From: an uncultured Collinsella sp.
Lineage (GTDB): Bacteria > Actinomycetota > Coriobacteriia > Coriobacteriales > Coriobacteriaceae
Direction of reading: 5' to 3'
DNA length: 45,173 bases
Assembly: GCA_902467875.1 (NCBI GenBank)
Contig: CABQWP010000009.1
Location: 1-45,173, forward strand
The notes under the pieces were generated by a model. It saw only the letters and a list, made by a program, of their open reading frames with translations. It did not search any database and had not been told where the DNA came from. Every line of letters starts with the position of its first letter. The stretch's first letter is position 1. Positions 15,598 through 23,677 of the stretch are shown piece by piece. Position numbers and translations under genes: made by a program.

Positions 15598-17394
15598 TTA
15601 AAGCCGCTGGCACACCGTAGCCACATGCTGCCCATCAAAACCGAACCCCCAGCGCATGCGACCCACGCCGGGGCGCGGTACACGGATTTCGTCGATGCCA
15701 TCGCGCTCTATGTCGAGTAGCGACTGCACGGCCAGCAATTCCAACCCCAGCGCATCCACATCGGGGTCATACATCATATTGATCGTTATAAGCGGGCGCT
15801 CGTCCAGCATGCCAATCGTATCGGCTATGTCGAACACAGCGCCCGTAGGAAAAACCTGGATGTCCCAGCGACCCGCGCCACACTTTCGCCTCGAAGCAGG
15901 ATTGGCATAGCCCGGCAAGCCAAAGCAGAGCCCCTGCAAGAGCAGATGATATGGCAGCGGCTTATCTGGGTCGGTCTCACCGATTCCCGCATCCCCCAGG
16001 ATGCGGCTTAGCGCCCGCTTCACGGTATCCTCGTTCCCACGGCACAGCCCGTCGCGAAACGCATCGACGTCTCGAATGTCTTCGGCAGCGCACTCAAACC
16101 ACTCAACAATCACTAGACGCAAGGTCTGGCGAAGCTCTTTATTGGGCAATCGCAAAGCACGGAGGCGATCGCCATGCTCTGGCTCCTCAGTCATATCCGT
16201 CGTCAGGAAACCGGACAGATATAGCGCTGTCCACATGCCATCGTCAGGCGAGACATCTGGCTCTGCAGTGCCCAAACAAAGCGGGACCTCAGCGCACCCA
16301 TGGGCCTCGAGCAAATCGAACAAGACCGAAAGGCGGTCGAGATTCCACCCGGCAACTACCTTACTCAGGCAATCGGCATATCCATACAGATCGGCACGCA
16401 CGGGCGCCGTGCAGCCTCGGTCCAGAAAACCGATCACACGCGCTGGATTCGAGCAATAGGCCCTGCCAAACCGATACCCCTCGAGCCATTCACGCGCATC
16501 ATCCAGGTATTCCTCGCGCCCAGCATGATTCAACAGAGCCTGGACCTCGGCATCCGAAAAGCCGAACCAACGGTCACACCACGTCGAAAGCGGCGTCGAC
16601 AGACAATACGAGCAGCCGCGCGAAGAAAGCGCCGCTTCGGCAGGACCGGGACACTCCCCCATCAGACACGTCAGCCGCAACGAATCGCGCGCAGTGGCAA
16701 TGGCGTCGAACAGCACGCGATCGAATAGCCCTGCCGGATCGGCGCCGGAAGCGCCCCTTGCGCTCGCACGGCCCAACCACGCCGCGTCGTACCCATCAAC
16801 GAGCAATACAACTTGCTCATCGCAGGCAATCTCCAGCAACTCAATGAGCACGCCAAGCACCGAGGCGACCTCGTCCTCGCTCGCCGCGCCACGCGCAACA
16901 CGTTCGATGTGACGCACCTTATCTCGAGCTAAATCCGGGGCCTCCAAGAGCGCCAACAAGCGAGCGCACTCGCCCGAAAGGGCATCGCGCACGACGCCGG
17001 CAACAGCGGCGCCACGCCTCGCAGCGCCAGAAAAGTCCAGCGATATCACCGGATAGCAAGCGTACTCATCCCGATAACGTCCGCCGTCCGCATCCCAAAT
17101 CTGAGCATCGGCAAACGAGCTCCGACCGGCGCGACCGACCGCAGGACGCTCCAGAAAAGCCCTGAGCATCGACAAGTTCATGCTCTTGCCAAAACCCTCG
17201 GGTCGACAGCACACCACAACGGACGCGTCGCAGTCCAACATATCGGCAATAAACATGGTCTTGTCAACCAGCATGCAGCAACCAAGGGCCTCCGCATAGT
17301 CGTGCATGCCAATGGGCAAAGCCGCATCGTCGGCACAGCCGATCAAACGCACGCCAAAGCCGGCATCACAACCATTATTCGCCTGTTCAGGCAC
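15598..17394 (-). CDS. AAA-ATPase-like protein with DUF1703-type nuclease-like C-terminus
   Basis: This belongs to the family of predicted AAA-ATPases fused to a PD-(D/E)xK-like region, common in gut anaerobes and of unknown function. About 595 residues. The N-terminal part has a family-like MHDYAEALGCCMLVDKTMFIADML, a P-loop-like CCRPEGFGKSMNLSML and VVLLVDGYDAAW as Walker B. The C-terminus contains YHLLLQGLCFGL and DVDALGLELLAV, where the family has its PD-(D/E)xK motifs. The usual RFGKS of the family is here GFGKS. I prefer GTG 17394 (or TTG 17397), since AGGGGGG lies at 17410-17404; the frame could extend to a GTG at 17463 without a site. It stands alone, facing away from the surface-protein gene's terminator. 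Confidence 0.75.
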   Translation of the reverse strand: MPEQANNGCDAGFGVRLIGCADDAALPIGMHDYAEALGCCMLVDKTMFIADMLDCDASVVVCCRPEGFGKSMNLSMLRAFLERPAVGRAGRSSFADAQIWDADGGRYRDEYACYPVISLDFSGAARRGAAVAGVVRDALSGECARLLALLEAPDLARDKVRHIERVARGAASEDEVASVLGVLIELLEIACDEQVVLLVDGYDAAWLGRASARGASGADPAGLFDRVLFDAIATARDSLRLTCLMGECPGPAEAALSSRGCSYCLSTPLSTWCDRWFGFSDAEVQALLNHAGREEYLDDAREWLEGYRFGRAYCSNPARVIGFLDRGCTAPVRADLYGYADCLSKVVAGWNLDRLSVLFDLLEAHGCAEVPLCLGTAEPDVSPDDGMWTALYLSGFLTTDMTEEPEHGDRLRALRLPNKELRQTLRLVIVEWFECAAEDIRDVDAFRDGLCRGNEDTVKRALSRILGDAGIGETDPDKPLPYHLLLQGLCFGLPGYANPASRRKCGAGRWDIQVFPTGAVFDIADTIGMLDERPLITINMMYDPDVDALGLELLAVQSLLDIERDGIDEIRVPRPGVGRMRWGFGFDGQHVATVCQRL

Positions 17395-17530
17395 CAAAAC
17401 GTTCCCCCCTAAATCGCAGCACGACGCCAATTGTAATGACCGCATCGCATGTACCGATGTCACCGCGCAAACATATCGGGCAACGGTAGCAACAAGAGGT
17501 GTGAGGGGGCATAACTAATCGTTGCACAAC

Positions 17531-17561
17531 AAAACGGGCCCGATGCATTCGCACCGGACCC
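17531..17561 (-). terminator. Intrinsic terminator of the surface-protein gene
   Basis: On the minus strand GGGTCCGGTGC pairs with GCATCGGGCCC (11 bp, two G-U pairs) around a GAAT loop and is followed by GTTTTG. It lies 36 bp after the stop of the gene at 17597-19384. Confidence 0.8.
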
Positions 17562-17596
17562 TGTCCCAACTCTTTAGTTATCTGGCAACCGAGAGG

Positions 17597-19384
17597 CTAC
17601 TCCTCCGAGCCGTCCTCCCCAGAAGCTTTCTTCTGCTGATCGAGCTTATGCTTACCACTCACGATAGACGTAGCGCCCAGTGTGGCCAAGCTCGCGCTGG
17701 CAAGGCTCGCCATCACAATCAGATCGCCCGTCTTGGGCATATTGCCGCCAGATGACTTGGTTGTGGTGGTCGTCGTGGTCGTAGTGGTCACCGTTTTGGA
17801 GTCATTTTGCTCCTGAACCTGGTTGTCAGCACCGCTCTTGTCGTCGTCTTCGGACTGTTTCTTTTCGCCCTCGGTCTTGCTCTCGTCCTTCTTCTGAGCG
17901 GACTTGTCGCCCTTCTCATCAGAGCTAGAACCCTTATCGGATTCAGCCTTCTCGGAAGCCTCGTCCTTTGAGTCGCCCTTTGCGGCCTCGGTCTTTTCCA
18001 TGGAAACCTGATCAGAGTTGTCCTTGTTCTGAGTCGAGCCATTATTGACGCCAGCCATCAGCGAAGAGCCCAACGTAGAACCAAGCTGCACGGAGAAAGA
18101 AGGCTTCTTGTCCGGCGAAGCAACGGGAGCGTCCGGCGCCTTATTCGAGTCGTCCTTGGAAGCATCGGAATCAGGGGTTGCGTCAGAGCCGGAGCCGTTG
18201 TTAGAGCCGGTGCCAACGGACGAATCGCTCGAGCCGGTGGATGAGTTAGAGGTGTCAGCGTCGGTCGAACCAGAAGCGTCGCCGTCCGTATTGCCGGCAG
18301 AGCTTGAAGACGAATCGCCCGCAGCAGAGCCGTTCAAATCGGAGCCGTTCGAGGTAGAGCCGTCGTTGGTAGCGCCACCAGCAGAGCCATTACCGTCAGC
18401 ATCGGTCGAGGGCGCATCCATCCTGTCATCGTTGACATCGTCACTCGAGCCGTCATTCGAATCAGGTGTCGGTGCAGGTTCCGGCGCGGGTGCCGGCTGC
18501 TCGGGCTTGTTGTCCTTCGCAGCGGCAGCCTCATCCTCGGCGATATAGACCAGGCAGTCCTTTAGCTCGTTGCGGTAGCGGTTCTTCCAGCCCTCGTGGT
18601 ACTGGGGCTGGCTTGCATACTTGGTCGCCACGTTATTGACCACGCTGTTGGAAAACGCCGTCACAAACTCGCGGTCGGACATATCGTTGGAAAGATTCGC
18701 CCAGCGGAAGAAGTCCCTGCAGCCACCAGTGCCGCACATGTTGGTAATGCTCCACACCATGCCCTTGACGCAGTCGGCGCGGCCCGAAATATCAATACCC
18801 AGGCCGCTCTTGAGCCACGCCTCGGTCACCGCATAGTACGAGTTGTACGCATAAGCATCTTGAAGTGCTGAGAACTCAACAGGATCGGTGTTATACGCAC
18901 CTTGGAAGGCATCCTGCGCGATATGGCCCAGCTCGGTGAGCTGGCCGTTCTCGTACATGGCATTGCTCGTGTTGGAAATCTCGCTGCCGCGATCAATCGC
19001 ATCCTTGAGCATGCTGTATTTTTCGGGGTTGTAGTTGTAGACCTGCTTCATAAACGGAATGAGCGACCAACGACGGTCAAACTGGTAATAACCCAGCGCG
19101 TTATAGCCGTCACCGTACGAAAAGCCCTGGTTGTAGTTGCCATGGCTCTCGTACTTGGTAAAGTACTTCATCTCGGGAGTCACGTTGACAAACGAAACGC
19201 CCTGGACCGACCTCAGCACGCCCGAGAAGGACTGCTGGGTGTAGAGACCCTTATCGATATCGGTGGCATCCGAAGCAACGCCCGGCGTGGGCTCCTCGGC
19301 AGCGGCGGGTGCCGGCGCGGAAACGGCGCCAAACGAAAGCGCCAACGTCAGGCCCGCGACAATAGCAGAATGCTTGGGCTGCAT
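17597..19384 (-). CDS. Secreted, sortase-anchored (MPKTG) surface protein with lysozyme-like N-terminal region
   Basis: A 595-residue exported protein starting at ATG 19384 behind GGGAGGA. Residues 1-29 are a signal peptide ending in PAAAEE. Residues 60-290 form the folded part: KYESHGNYNQGFSYGDGYNALGYYQFDRRW resembles the start of a lysozyme/transglycosylase-type or phage-tail muralytic domain, with E at the KYESHG position as possible catalytic acid; this is inference. Residues 295-535 are a low-complexity stalk rich in Ser, Asp, Asn, Gly and Lys, ending in a run of ten Thr. MPKTG at 549-553 is a variant sortase motif, followed by a membrane segment and KHK. The tail after the membrane segment (about 20 residues) is longer than usual. 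It has its own terminator and stands alone. Confidence 0.85.
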   Translation of the reverse strand: MQPKHSAIVAGLTLALSFGAVSAPAPAAAEEPTPGVASDATDIDKGLYTQQSFSGVLRSVQGVSFVNVTPEMKYFTKYESHGNYNQGFSYGDGYNALGYYQFDRRWSLIPFMKQVYNYNPEKYSMLKDAIDRGSEISNTSNAMYENGQLTELGHIAQDAFQGAYNTDPVEFSALQDAYAYNSYYAVTEAWLKSGLGIDISGRADCVKGMVWSITNMCGTGGCRDFFRWANLSNDMSDREFVTAFSNSVVNNVATKYASQPQYHEGWKNRYRNELKDCLVYIAEDEAAAAKDNKPEQPAPAPEPAPTPDSNDGSSDDVNDDRMDAPSTDADGNGSAGGATNDGSTSNGSDLNGSAAGDSSSSSAGNTDGDASGSTDADTSNSSTGSSDSSVGTGSNNGSGSDATPDSDASKDDSNKAPDAPVASPDKKPSFSVQLGSTLGSSLMAGVNNGSTQNKDNSDQVSMEKTEAAKGDSKDEASEKAESDKGSSSDEKGDKSAQKKDESKTEGEKKQSEDDDKSGADNQVQEQNDSKTVTTTTTTTTTTKSSGGNMPKTGDLIVMASLASASLATLGATSIVSGKHKLDQQKKASGEDGSEE

Positions 19385-19454
19385 AAGATCCTCCCTGCAT
19401 TGGTGTAGTTAAAGTGCGGTTTGCAAAGATAGAATTAAGTATTGCAGCTCACCC

Positions 19455-19470
19455 GTTGTTGCACAACAAC
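19455..19470. promoter_or_regulatory. Inverted repeat upstream of the surface-protein gene
   Basis: GTTGTTG-CA-CAACAAC has perfect 7-bp arms around two bases and lies 71 bp upstream of the start at 19384. It is a candidate operator for that gene. The core GTTGCACAAC recurs at 17521-17530, next to this gene's terminator. Confidence 0.5.
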
Positions 19471-19523
19471 CCCTCGGTAAACGGCAACAACCCTCCGCGA
19501 AATCTTAAGGAATTGCGCTCAAC

Positions 19524-19955
19524 CTACAGCTTGATGTCAAAGTTGATCTCGGGGACGGCGGCCAGGTCGGCCAACGTCACGCCGTCGACGTACTTTTCGA
19601 TCACGTCATCCAGACCGCGCCAGAACTTGACGGTCGAGCACAAATCGCTACGGGTGCAGCTGTTGTCGATGCCATCGCACGCCACCGGAGCCGTGCTGCC
19701 CTCGACGGCACGCAGGATGTCGCCGGCACGCACCTCGGCCGGGTCCTTGGCCATCATGTAGCCGCCGCCCTTGCCGCGCACGCTCTTAAGCAGGCCCGCC
19801 TTCATAAGCGGACGAACCAGCTGCTCCAGATACTTTTGCGAGATATGCTCGCGGTCGGCAACCTCGCGCAAGGCAATCTTGCCCTCGGCGTCGCCCAGCG
19901 CCGCGATATAGATCATTAACCGGAGGGCATAGCGGCCCTTGGAAGAAATGAGCAT
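19524..19955 (-). CDS. Rrf2/IscR-type iron-sulfur-sensing transcription regulator
   Basis: A 143-residue Rrf2-family protein, start ATG 19955 with GGAGGG upstream. Residues 1-65 form the winged helix (MLISSKGRYALRLMIYIA, HISQKYLEQLVRPLMKAGLL, SVRGKGGGY). Residues 93, 100 and 106 are cysteines (ACDGIDNSC...DLC), the spacing used by IscR-like members to bind a [2Fe-2S] cluster. The gene diverges from the suf operon, and the gap carries two operator-like repeats, so it very likely represses both itself and suf when clusters are sufficient. That regulation is inferred from context and from known IscR/SufR behaviour. Confidence 0.9.
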   Translation of the reverse strand: MLISSKGRYALRLMIYIAALGDAEGKIALREVADREHISQKYLEQLVRPLMKAGLLKSVRGKGGGYMMAKDPAEVRAGDILRAVEGSTAPVACDGIDNSCTRSDLCSTVKFWRGLDDVIEKYVDGVTLADLAAVPEINFDIKL

Positions 19956-19976
19956 ACCTACCCTCCCATCGCATCT

Positions 19977-20005
19977 GGGACAACATAACCAGGTTTGTTT
20001 GTCCC
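19977..20005. promoter_or_regulatory. Operator-like repeat 1 (Rrf2 side)
   Basis: A 29-bp element bounded by GGGACAA and TTTGTCCC in inverted orientation, with CATAACCAGG inside. It lies 22 bp upstream of the regulator start, so binding would block that promoter. Confidence 0.7.
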
Positions 20006-20020
20006 AAATTTAAAGTAAGT

Positions 20021-20049
20021 GGGACAAACACAACAGGTTATTTTGTCCC
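20021..20049. promoter_or_regulatory. Operator-like repeat 2 (suf side)
   Basis: A second 29-bp element with arms GGGACAAA and TTTTGTCCC and core CACAACAGG. It aligns base for base with the first over most of its length. Its start is 44 bp from the first, about four helical turns, so two dimers could bind the same face of the DNA. Confidence 0.7.
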
Positions 20050-20087
20050 AGAATTTGAAAAGTCGAGTGGATTAGTCGGGTTTTCCC

Positions 20088-20115
20088 TTGACTAACGCCG
20101 AACCCATAGTAACTT
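20088..20115 (+). promoter_or_regulatory. Likely suf promoter
   Basis: TTGACT at 20088-20093 followed after 16-17 bases by TAACTT/AACTTT fits a sigma-70-type promoter. It lies 39 bp after operator 2 and about 65 bp before the sufC start. Confidence 0.45.
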
Positions 20116-20179
20116 TATTCCGAGAAGATTCCTAGGGTTTAGTACACCTATGAGTACACCATATACAGAGAGGGACAGC

Positions 20180-20980
20180 ATGAGCGCAAATCCGCTGCTT
20201 TCCATCGAAGGTCTGACCGCCTCCGTGGACGAGAAGACCATCCTCCACAACGTCAACCTCAACGTCGCCGCCGGCGAGACCCACGTTCTGATGGGACCCA
20301 ACGGCGCCGGCAAGTCCACCCTCGGCCACCTGATCATGGGCGACCCCGTTTACACGGTCAACGACGGCCGCATCGTCTTTGACGGCCAGGACATCACTGA
20401 GCTCACCACCGACAAGCGCTCGCGCGCCGGCCTGTTCCTGAGCTTCCAGGCCCCGGTCGAGATTCCGGGCGTGCCGCTGTCGAGCTTTTTGCGCGCCAGC
20501 ATCGCCGGCCGCCCCGGCCTGGAGATGAAGGGCAAGGAGTTCCGCCGTCGCGTCAAGGAGCTCGCGGCAGAGCTCAACATGGATACCGCCTACCTCAACC
20601 GCGAGCTGGGCGTAGGTTTCTCGGGCGGCGAGAAAAAGAAGGTCGAGATGCTCCAGCTCCTGCTGCTGCAGCCCAAGCTCGCCATCCTGGACGAAACCGA
20701 CTCCGGTCTGGACGTCGACGCCCTGTCCACCGTCAGCCACGGCATGGACGCCTACCGCAAGAGCTGCGACGGCTCCATGCTCATCATCACGCACAACACG
20801 CGCATCTTGGAGCACCTGGATGTCGACCGCGTCCACGTTATGGTCAAGGGCCACATCGTGCGCGAGGACGACGCCTCGCTCATCCCCTGGATCGACAAGA
20901 ACGGTTTTGAGACCTTCGAGCGCGAGGCCGCCGAGCAGCGCGCCAAGGCCGAGGCCGCCGCTGCCGAGCAGCAGGCGTAA
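20180..20980 (+). CDS. sufC: SufC, ATPase of the SUF iron-sulfur assembly complex
   Basis: SufC is the ABC-type ATPase that drives the SufBCD scaffold in cytoplasmic iron-sulfur cluster assembly. It has 266 residues, typical for the family. I chose ATG 20180, preceded by GAGAGGGA; the ATG at 20150 has no ribosome site. Walker A is GPNGAGKST (39-47), the signature is FSGGEKKKVEM, Walker B is LAILDETDSGLD, and the His switch is IITHN. It is the first gene of sufCBDSU. The C-terminus ends in an Ala/Glu/Lys-rich stretch (AAEQRAKAEAAAAEQQA) longer than needed for the ATPase fold. Confidence 0.97.
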   Translation: MSANPLLSIEGLTASVDEKTILHNVNLNVAAGETHVLMGPNGAGKSTLGHLIMGDPVYTVNDGRIVFDGQDITELTTDKRSRAGLFLSFQAPVEIPGVPLSSFLRASIAGRPGLEMKGKEFRRRVKELAAELNMDTAYLNRELGVGFSGGEKKKVEMLQLLLLQPKLAILDETDSGLDVDALSTVSHGMDAYRKSCDGSMLIITHNTRILEHLDVDRVHVMVKGHIVREDDASLIPWIDKNGFETFEREAAEQRAKAEAAAAEQQA

Positions 20981-20993
20981 AAGGGGCGACGCA

Positions 20994-22406
20994 ATGACCA
21001 AGAACCGCACCGAGGTCGCGGACATCGACCGCAGCCTCTACGACTTCACCTATGGCGAGGAGGGATTCGAGCGTCTCGACGCCGGCATCACGCCCGACAT
21101 CGTACGCGAGATCAGCGCCAAGAAGGACGAGCCACAGTGGATGCTAGACTTGCGCCTCAAGTCCCTCGAGATCTTCAACCGCTTCCCGGATCCGACGTGG
21201 GGCCCCTCCATCGAGGGCCTAGACATGGACAACATCGTCACCTACGTCAAGCCCAACACCGACCAAAAGCACGACTGGGAGTCGGTGCCCGATGACATCA
21301 AGAACACTTTTGAGCGCCTGGGCATCCCCGAGGCCGAGCGCAGCTATCTGGCGGGCGTCGGCGCGCAGTACGACTCCGAGCTCGTCTACCACAACATGCA
21401 GGACACCGCGTCCAAGATGGGCATCGTCTACTCCGGCATCGAGGAGGCCCTGCACGACCCGCAGTGGGAGCCGCTCATCCACGAGAAGTTCATGACGCTC
21501 ATCCCGCCCACCGACCACAAGTTTGCGGCCCTGCATGGTGCCGTGTGGTCGGGCGGTTCGTTTGTCTACGTGCCCAAGGGCACCAAGCTCGACTTCCCGC
21601 TGCAGAGCTACTTCCGCCTCAACGCCAAGGGCGCCGGCCAGTTTGAGCACACGCTCATCATTGTCGAGGACGACGCCGACCTGCACTTCATTGAGGGCTG
21701 CTCCGCGCCCAAGTACAACGTGGCCAACCTCCACGCCGGCGCCGTCGAGCTCTTTGTGGGCAAGCGTGCGCACCTGCGCTACTCTACCATCGAGAATTGG
21801 TCCAAGAACATGTACAACCTCAACACCAAGCGTGCGCGCGTGGACGAGGACGGCGACATCGAGTGGATCAGCGGCTCCTTCGGTAGCCACGTGGGCTACC
21901 TCTACCCCATGAGCGTGCTCAGCGGACGCCGCGCCCGCTCGAGCTTTACCGGCATTACCTTTGCCGGCGCCGGCCAGAACCTGGATACCGGCTGCAAGGT
22001 CGTGCTCAACGCGCCCGATACTTCGGCAACCGTCGAGACCAAGGGCATCTCCAAGAGCGGCGGCATCCAGACCTTCCGCAGCTCCATCGTGGCCACGCCC
22101 AAGGCCGAGGGTTCCAAGGCAACCGTGAGCTGCCAGTCGCTCATGCTCGACGACCAGAGCCGCTCCGACACCATCCCCGCCATGGACATCCGCGCCAAGA
22201 ATGTCGACATCGGCCACGAGGCCACCATCGGCCGTATCGGCGACGATAAGGTGTTCTACCTGATGAGCCGCGGTATCTCGGAGGAAGAAGCCCGTACCAT
22301 GATCGTCAACGGCTTTGCCAACCCGGTCTCCAAGGAGCTACCGCTGGAGTACGCCGTCGAGATGAACAACCTGATCAAGCTCGAGATGGAAGGAGCGATC
22401 GGATAA
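20994..22406 (+). CDS. sufB: SufB, scaffold subunit of the SUF complex
   Basis: A 470-residue SufB. ATG 20994 follows AAGGGG and lies 13 bp after sufC. The N-terminus (YDFTYGEEGFERLDAGIT) and middle (GAVWSGGSFVYVPKG, GCSAPKYNVANLHAGAVELFV, SGSFGSHVGYLYPMSVLSG) are family hallmarks, and the C-terminal GRIGDDKVFYLMSRGISEEEA is the region that pairs with SufD. SufB receives sulfur and builds the cluster together with SufC and SufD. Its stop overlaps the sufD start by one base (TAATG), so translation is coupled. Confidence 0.97.
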   Translation: MTKNRTEVADIDRSLYDFTYGEEGFERLDAGITPDIVREISAKKDEPQWMLDLRLKSLEIFNRFPDPTWGPSIEGLDMDNIVTYVKPNTDQKHDWESVPDDIKNTFERLGIPEAERSYLAGVGAQYDSELVYHNMQDTASKMGIVYSGIEEALHDPQWEPLIHEKFMTLIPPTDHKFAALHGAVWSGGSFVYVPKGTKLDFPLQSYFRLNAKGAGQFEHTLIIVEDDADLHFIEGCSAPKYNVANLHAGAVELFVGKRAHLRYSTIENWSKNMYNLNTKRARVDEDGDIEWISGSFGSHVGYLYPMSVLSGRRARSSFTGITFAGAGQNLDTGCKVVLNAPDTSATVETKGISKSGGIQTFRSSIVATPKAEGSKATVSCQSLMLDDQSRSDTIPAMDIRAKNVDIGHEATIGRIGDDKVFYLMSRGISEEEARTMIVNGFANPVSKELPLEYAVEMNNLIKLEMEGAIG

Positions 22407-23677
22407 TGAAACAGACCACGAACACCGCTGCTACCACCCTTGAGCAGGTCAATGCGATGCCGGCTGCCACATGGGGCTGGCTGAAGATGAACCAGACCAA
22501 GCTCGAGCTCTCTGACGAGCTTGCCGCCGCTCCCGCCGAGACCGTTAAGGTTGAGGGCTTGGACGAGCAATTTGCTGGCGTGGCAGACGCGTTCGACGCC
22601 GCCATGGACGCCATGGCCGAGCGCTTCCCCGAGCGCCGCGCCTCCGCGCCCGGCGATGCCGCCGACCGCGCCCGCATCACGCCCGAGACCGAGCTCGACG
22701 TGCCCGCCACCTCCGTCTACCAGGCCGGTGCCATTAAGCTGGAGGAGGAGCTCTCCCCCGCTGAGGCCTTCGAGACTGGCATGGGCGAGGCTGCCTACAC
22801 CTACCTGGCCGACCACGCCACCAAGCGCGTCGTCATCGATGTGCCCGCATACAAGCACGCCACGGTTACCGTGCGTGTGAGCGGTGTCGATGCCGCCGCG
22901 GCCATCGCCGCCATCGACGTCGTCGTCCGTCCCCAGTCGACGCTCGACCTGCAGATCGCCCTGGACTCCCCCGTTGCCGGCGAGGGCGTCGTGGGATCCG
23001 TGCTGCGCGTGTGCGCCCACGAGTACGCCACCGTCAACGTGACCTGCACGCAGACGCTCGACGATAGCTGGATCGCGCTCGACGACACCGGCCTGTTCCT
23101 GGACGAGGGCGCGCGCGTCAACGTGCAGCACACCGTCCTGGGTGCCGGCGCCAGCGCCACCGGCCTTGCCGGCGACCTGCTGGGCGATACCGCCAAGGTC
23201 ACCATCGATACTGACTACCTGGGCGCCCGAGAGCAGGTGCGCGACTTTAACTACGAGCTGCGCCACCGCGGTCGCAAGACCGAGTGCGAGATCGACGCCA
23301 ACGGCGTGCTGACCGGCACGTCCAAGAAGGTCTACCGCGGCACCATCGACCTCGTGCACGGTTGCAAGGGTGCAACCGGCACCGAGCGCGAGACGGTGCT
23401 TTTGGCCAACAAGGGCGTCGACAACAAGACCGTTCCCGTCATTCTCTGCGACGAGGACGACGTCGCCGGCAACCACGGAGCCACCATCGGCCACGTCCGC
23501 GACGAGCAACTGTTCTACCTCGCCTGCCGCGGCCTTGACCAAAACGCCGCCGAGGACCTGTTCGTCCGCGCCAAGCTGGAGGACGCCGCACTTTCCGCCA
23601 CCGACGAGCGCACCCGCGCCGCCGTCGTCCGCCTGGGCAACAACCTGATCGACAACTTTGAAGAGGAGCTCGCATGA
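22406..23677 (+). CDS. sufD: SufD, scaffold subunit of the SUF complex
   Basis: A 423-residue SufD paralogue of SufB. GGAAGGAG precedes ATG 22406. The C-terminal half shows the SufB/SufD beta-helix pattern (RGKTECEIDANGVLTGTSKKVYRGTIDLVHGCKGATGTERETVLL, then PVILCDEDDVAGNHGATIGHVRDEQLFYLACRGLD, with the cluster-interface Cys and His). The first 150 residues are Ala- and Glu-rich and only weakly conserved, as is usual for SufD. It heterodimerises with SufB and is driven by SufC. Its stop overlaps sufS in ATGA. Confidence 0.93.
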   Translation: MKQTTNTAATTLEQVNAMPAATWGWLKMNQTKLELSDELAAAPAETVKVEGLDEQFAGVADAFDAAMDAMAERFPERRASAPGDAADRARITPETELDVPATSVYQAGAIKLEEELSPAEAFETGMGEAAYTYLADHATKRVVIDVPAYKHATVTVRVSGVDAAAAIAAIDVVVRPQSTLDLQIALDSPVAGEGVVGSVLRVCAHEYATVNVTCTQTLDDSWIALDDTGLFLDEGARVNVQHTVLGAGASATGLAGDLLGDTAKVTIDTDYLGAREQVRDFNYELRHRGRKTECEIDANGVLTGTSKKVYRGTIDLVHGCKGATGTERETVLLANKGVDNKTVPVILCDEDDVAGNHGATIGHVRDEQLFYLACRGLDQNAAEDLFVRAKLEDAALSATDERTRAAVVRLGNNLIDNFEEELA

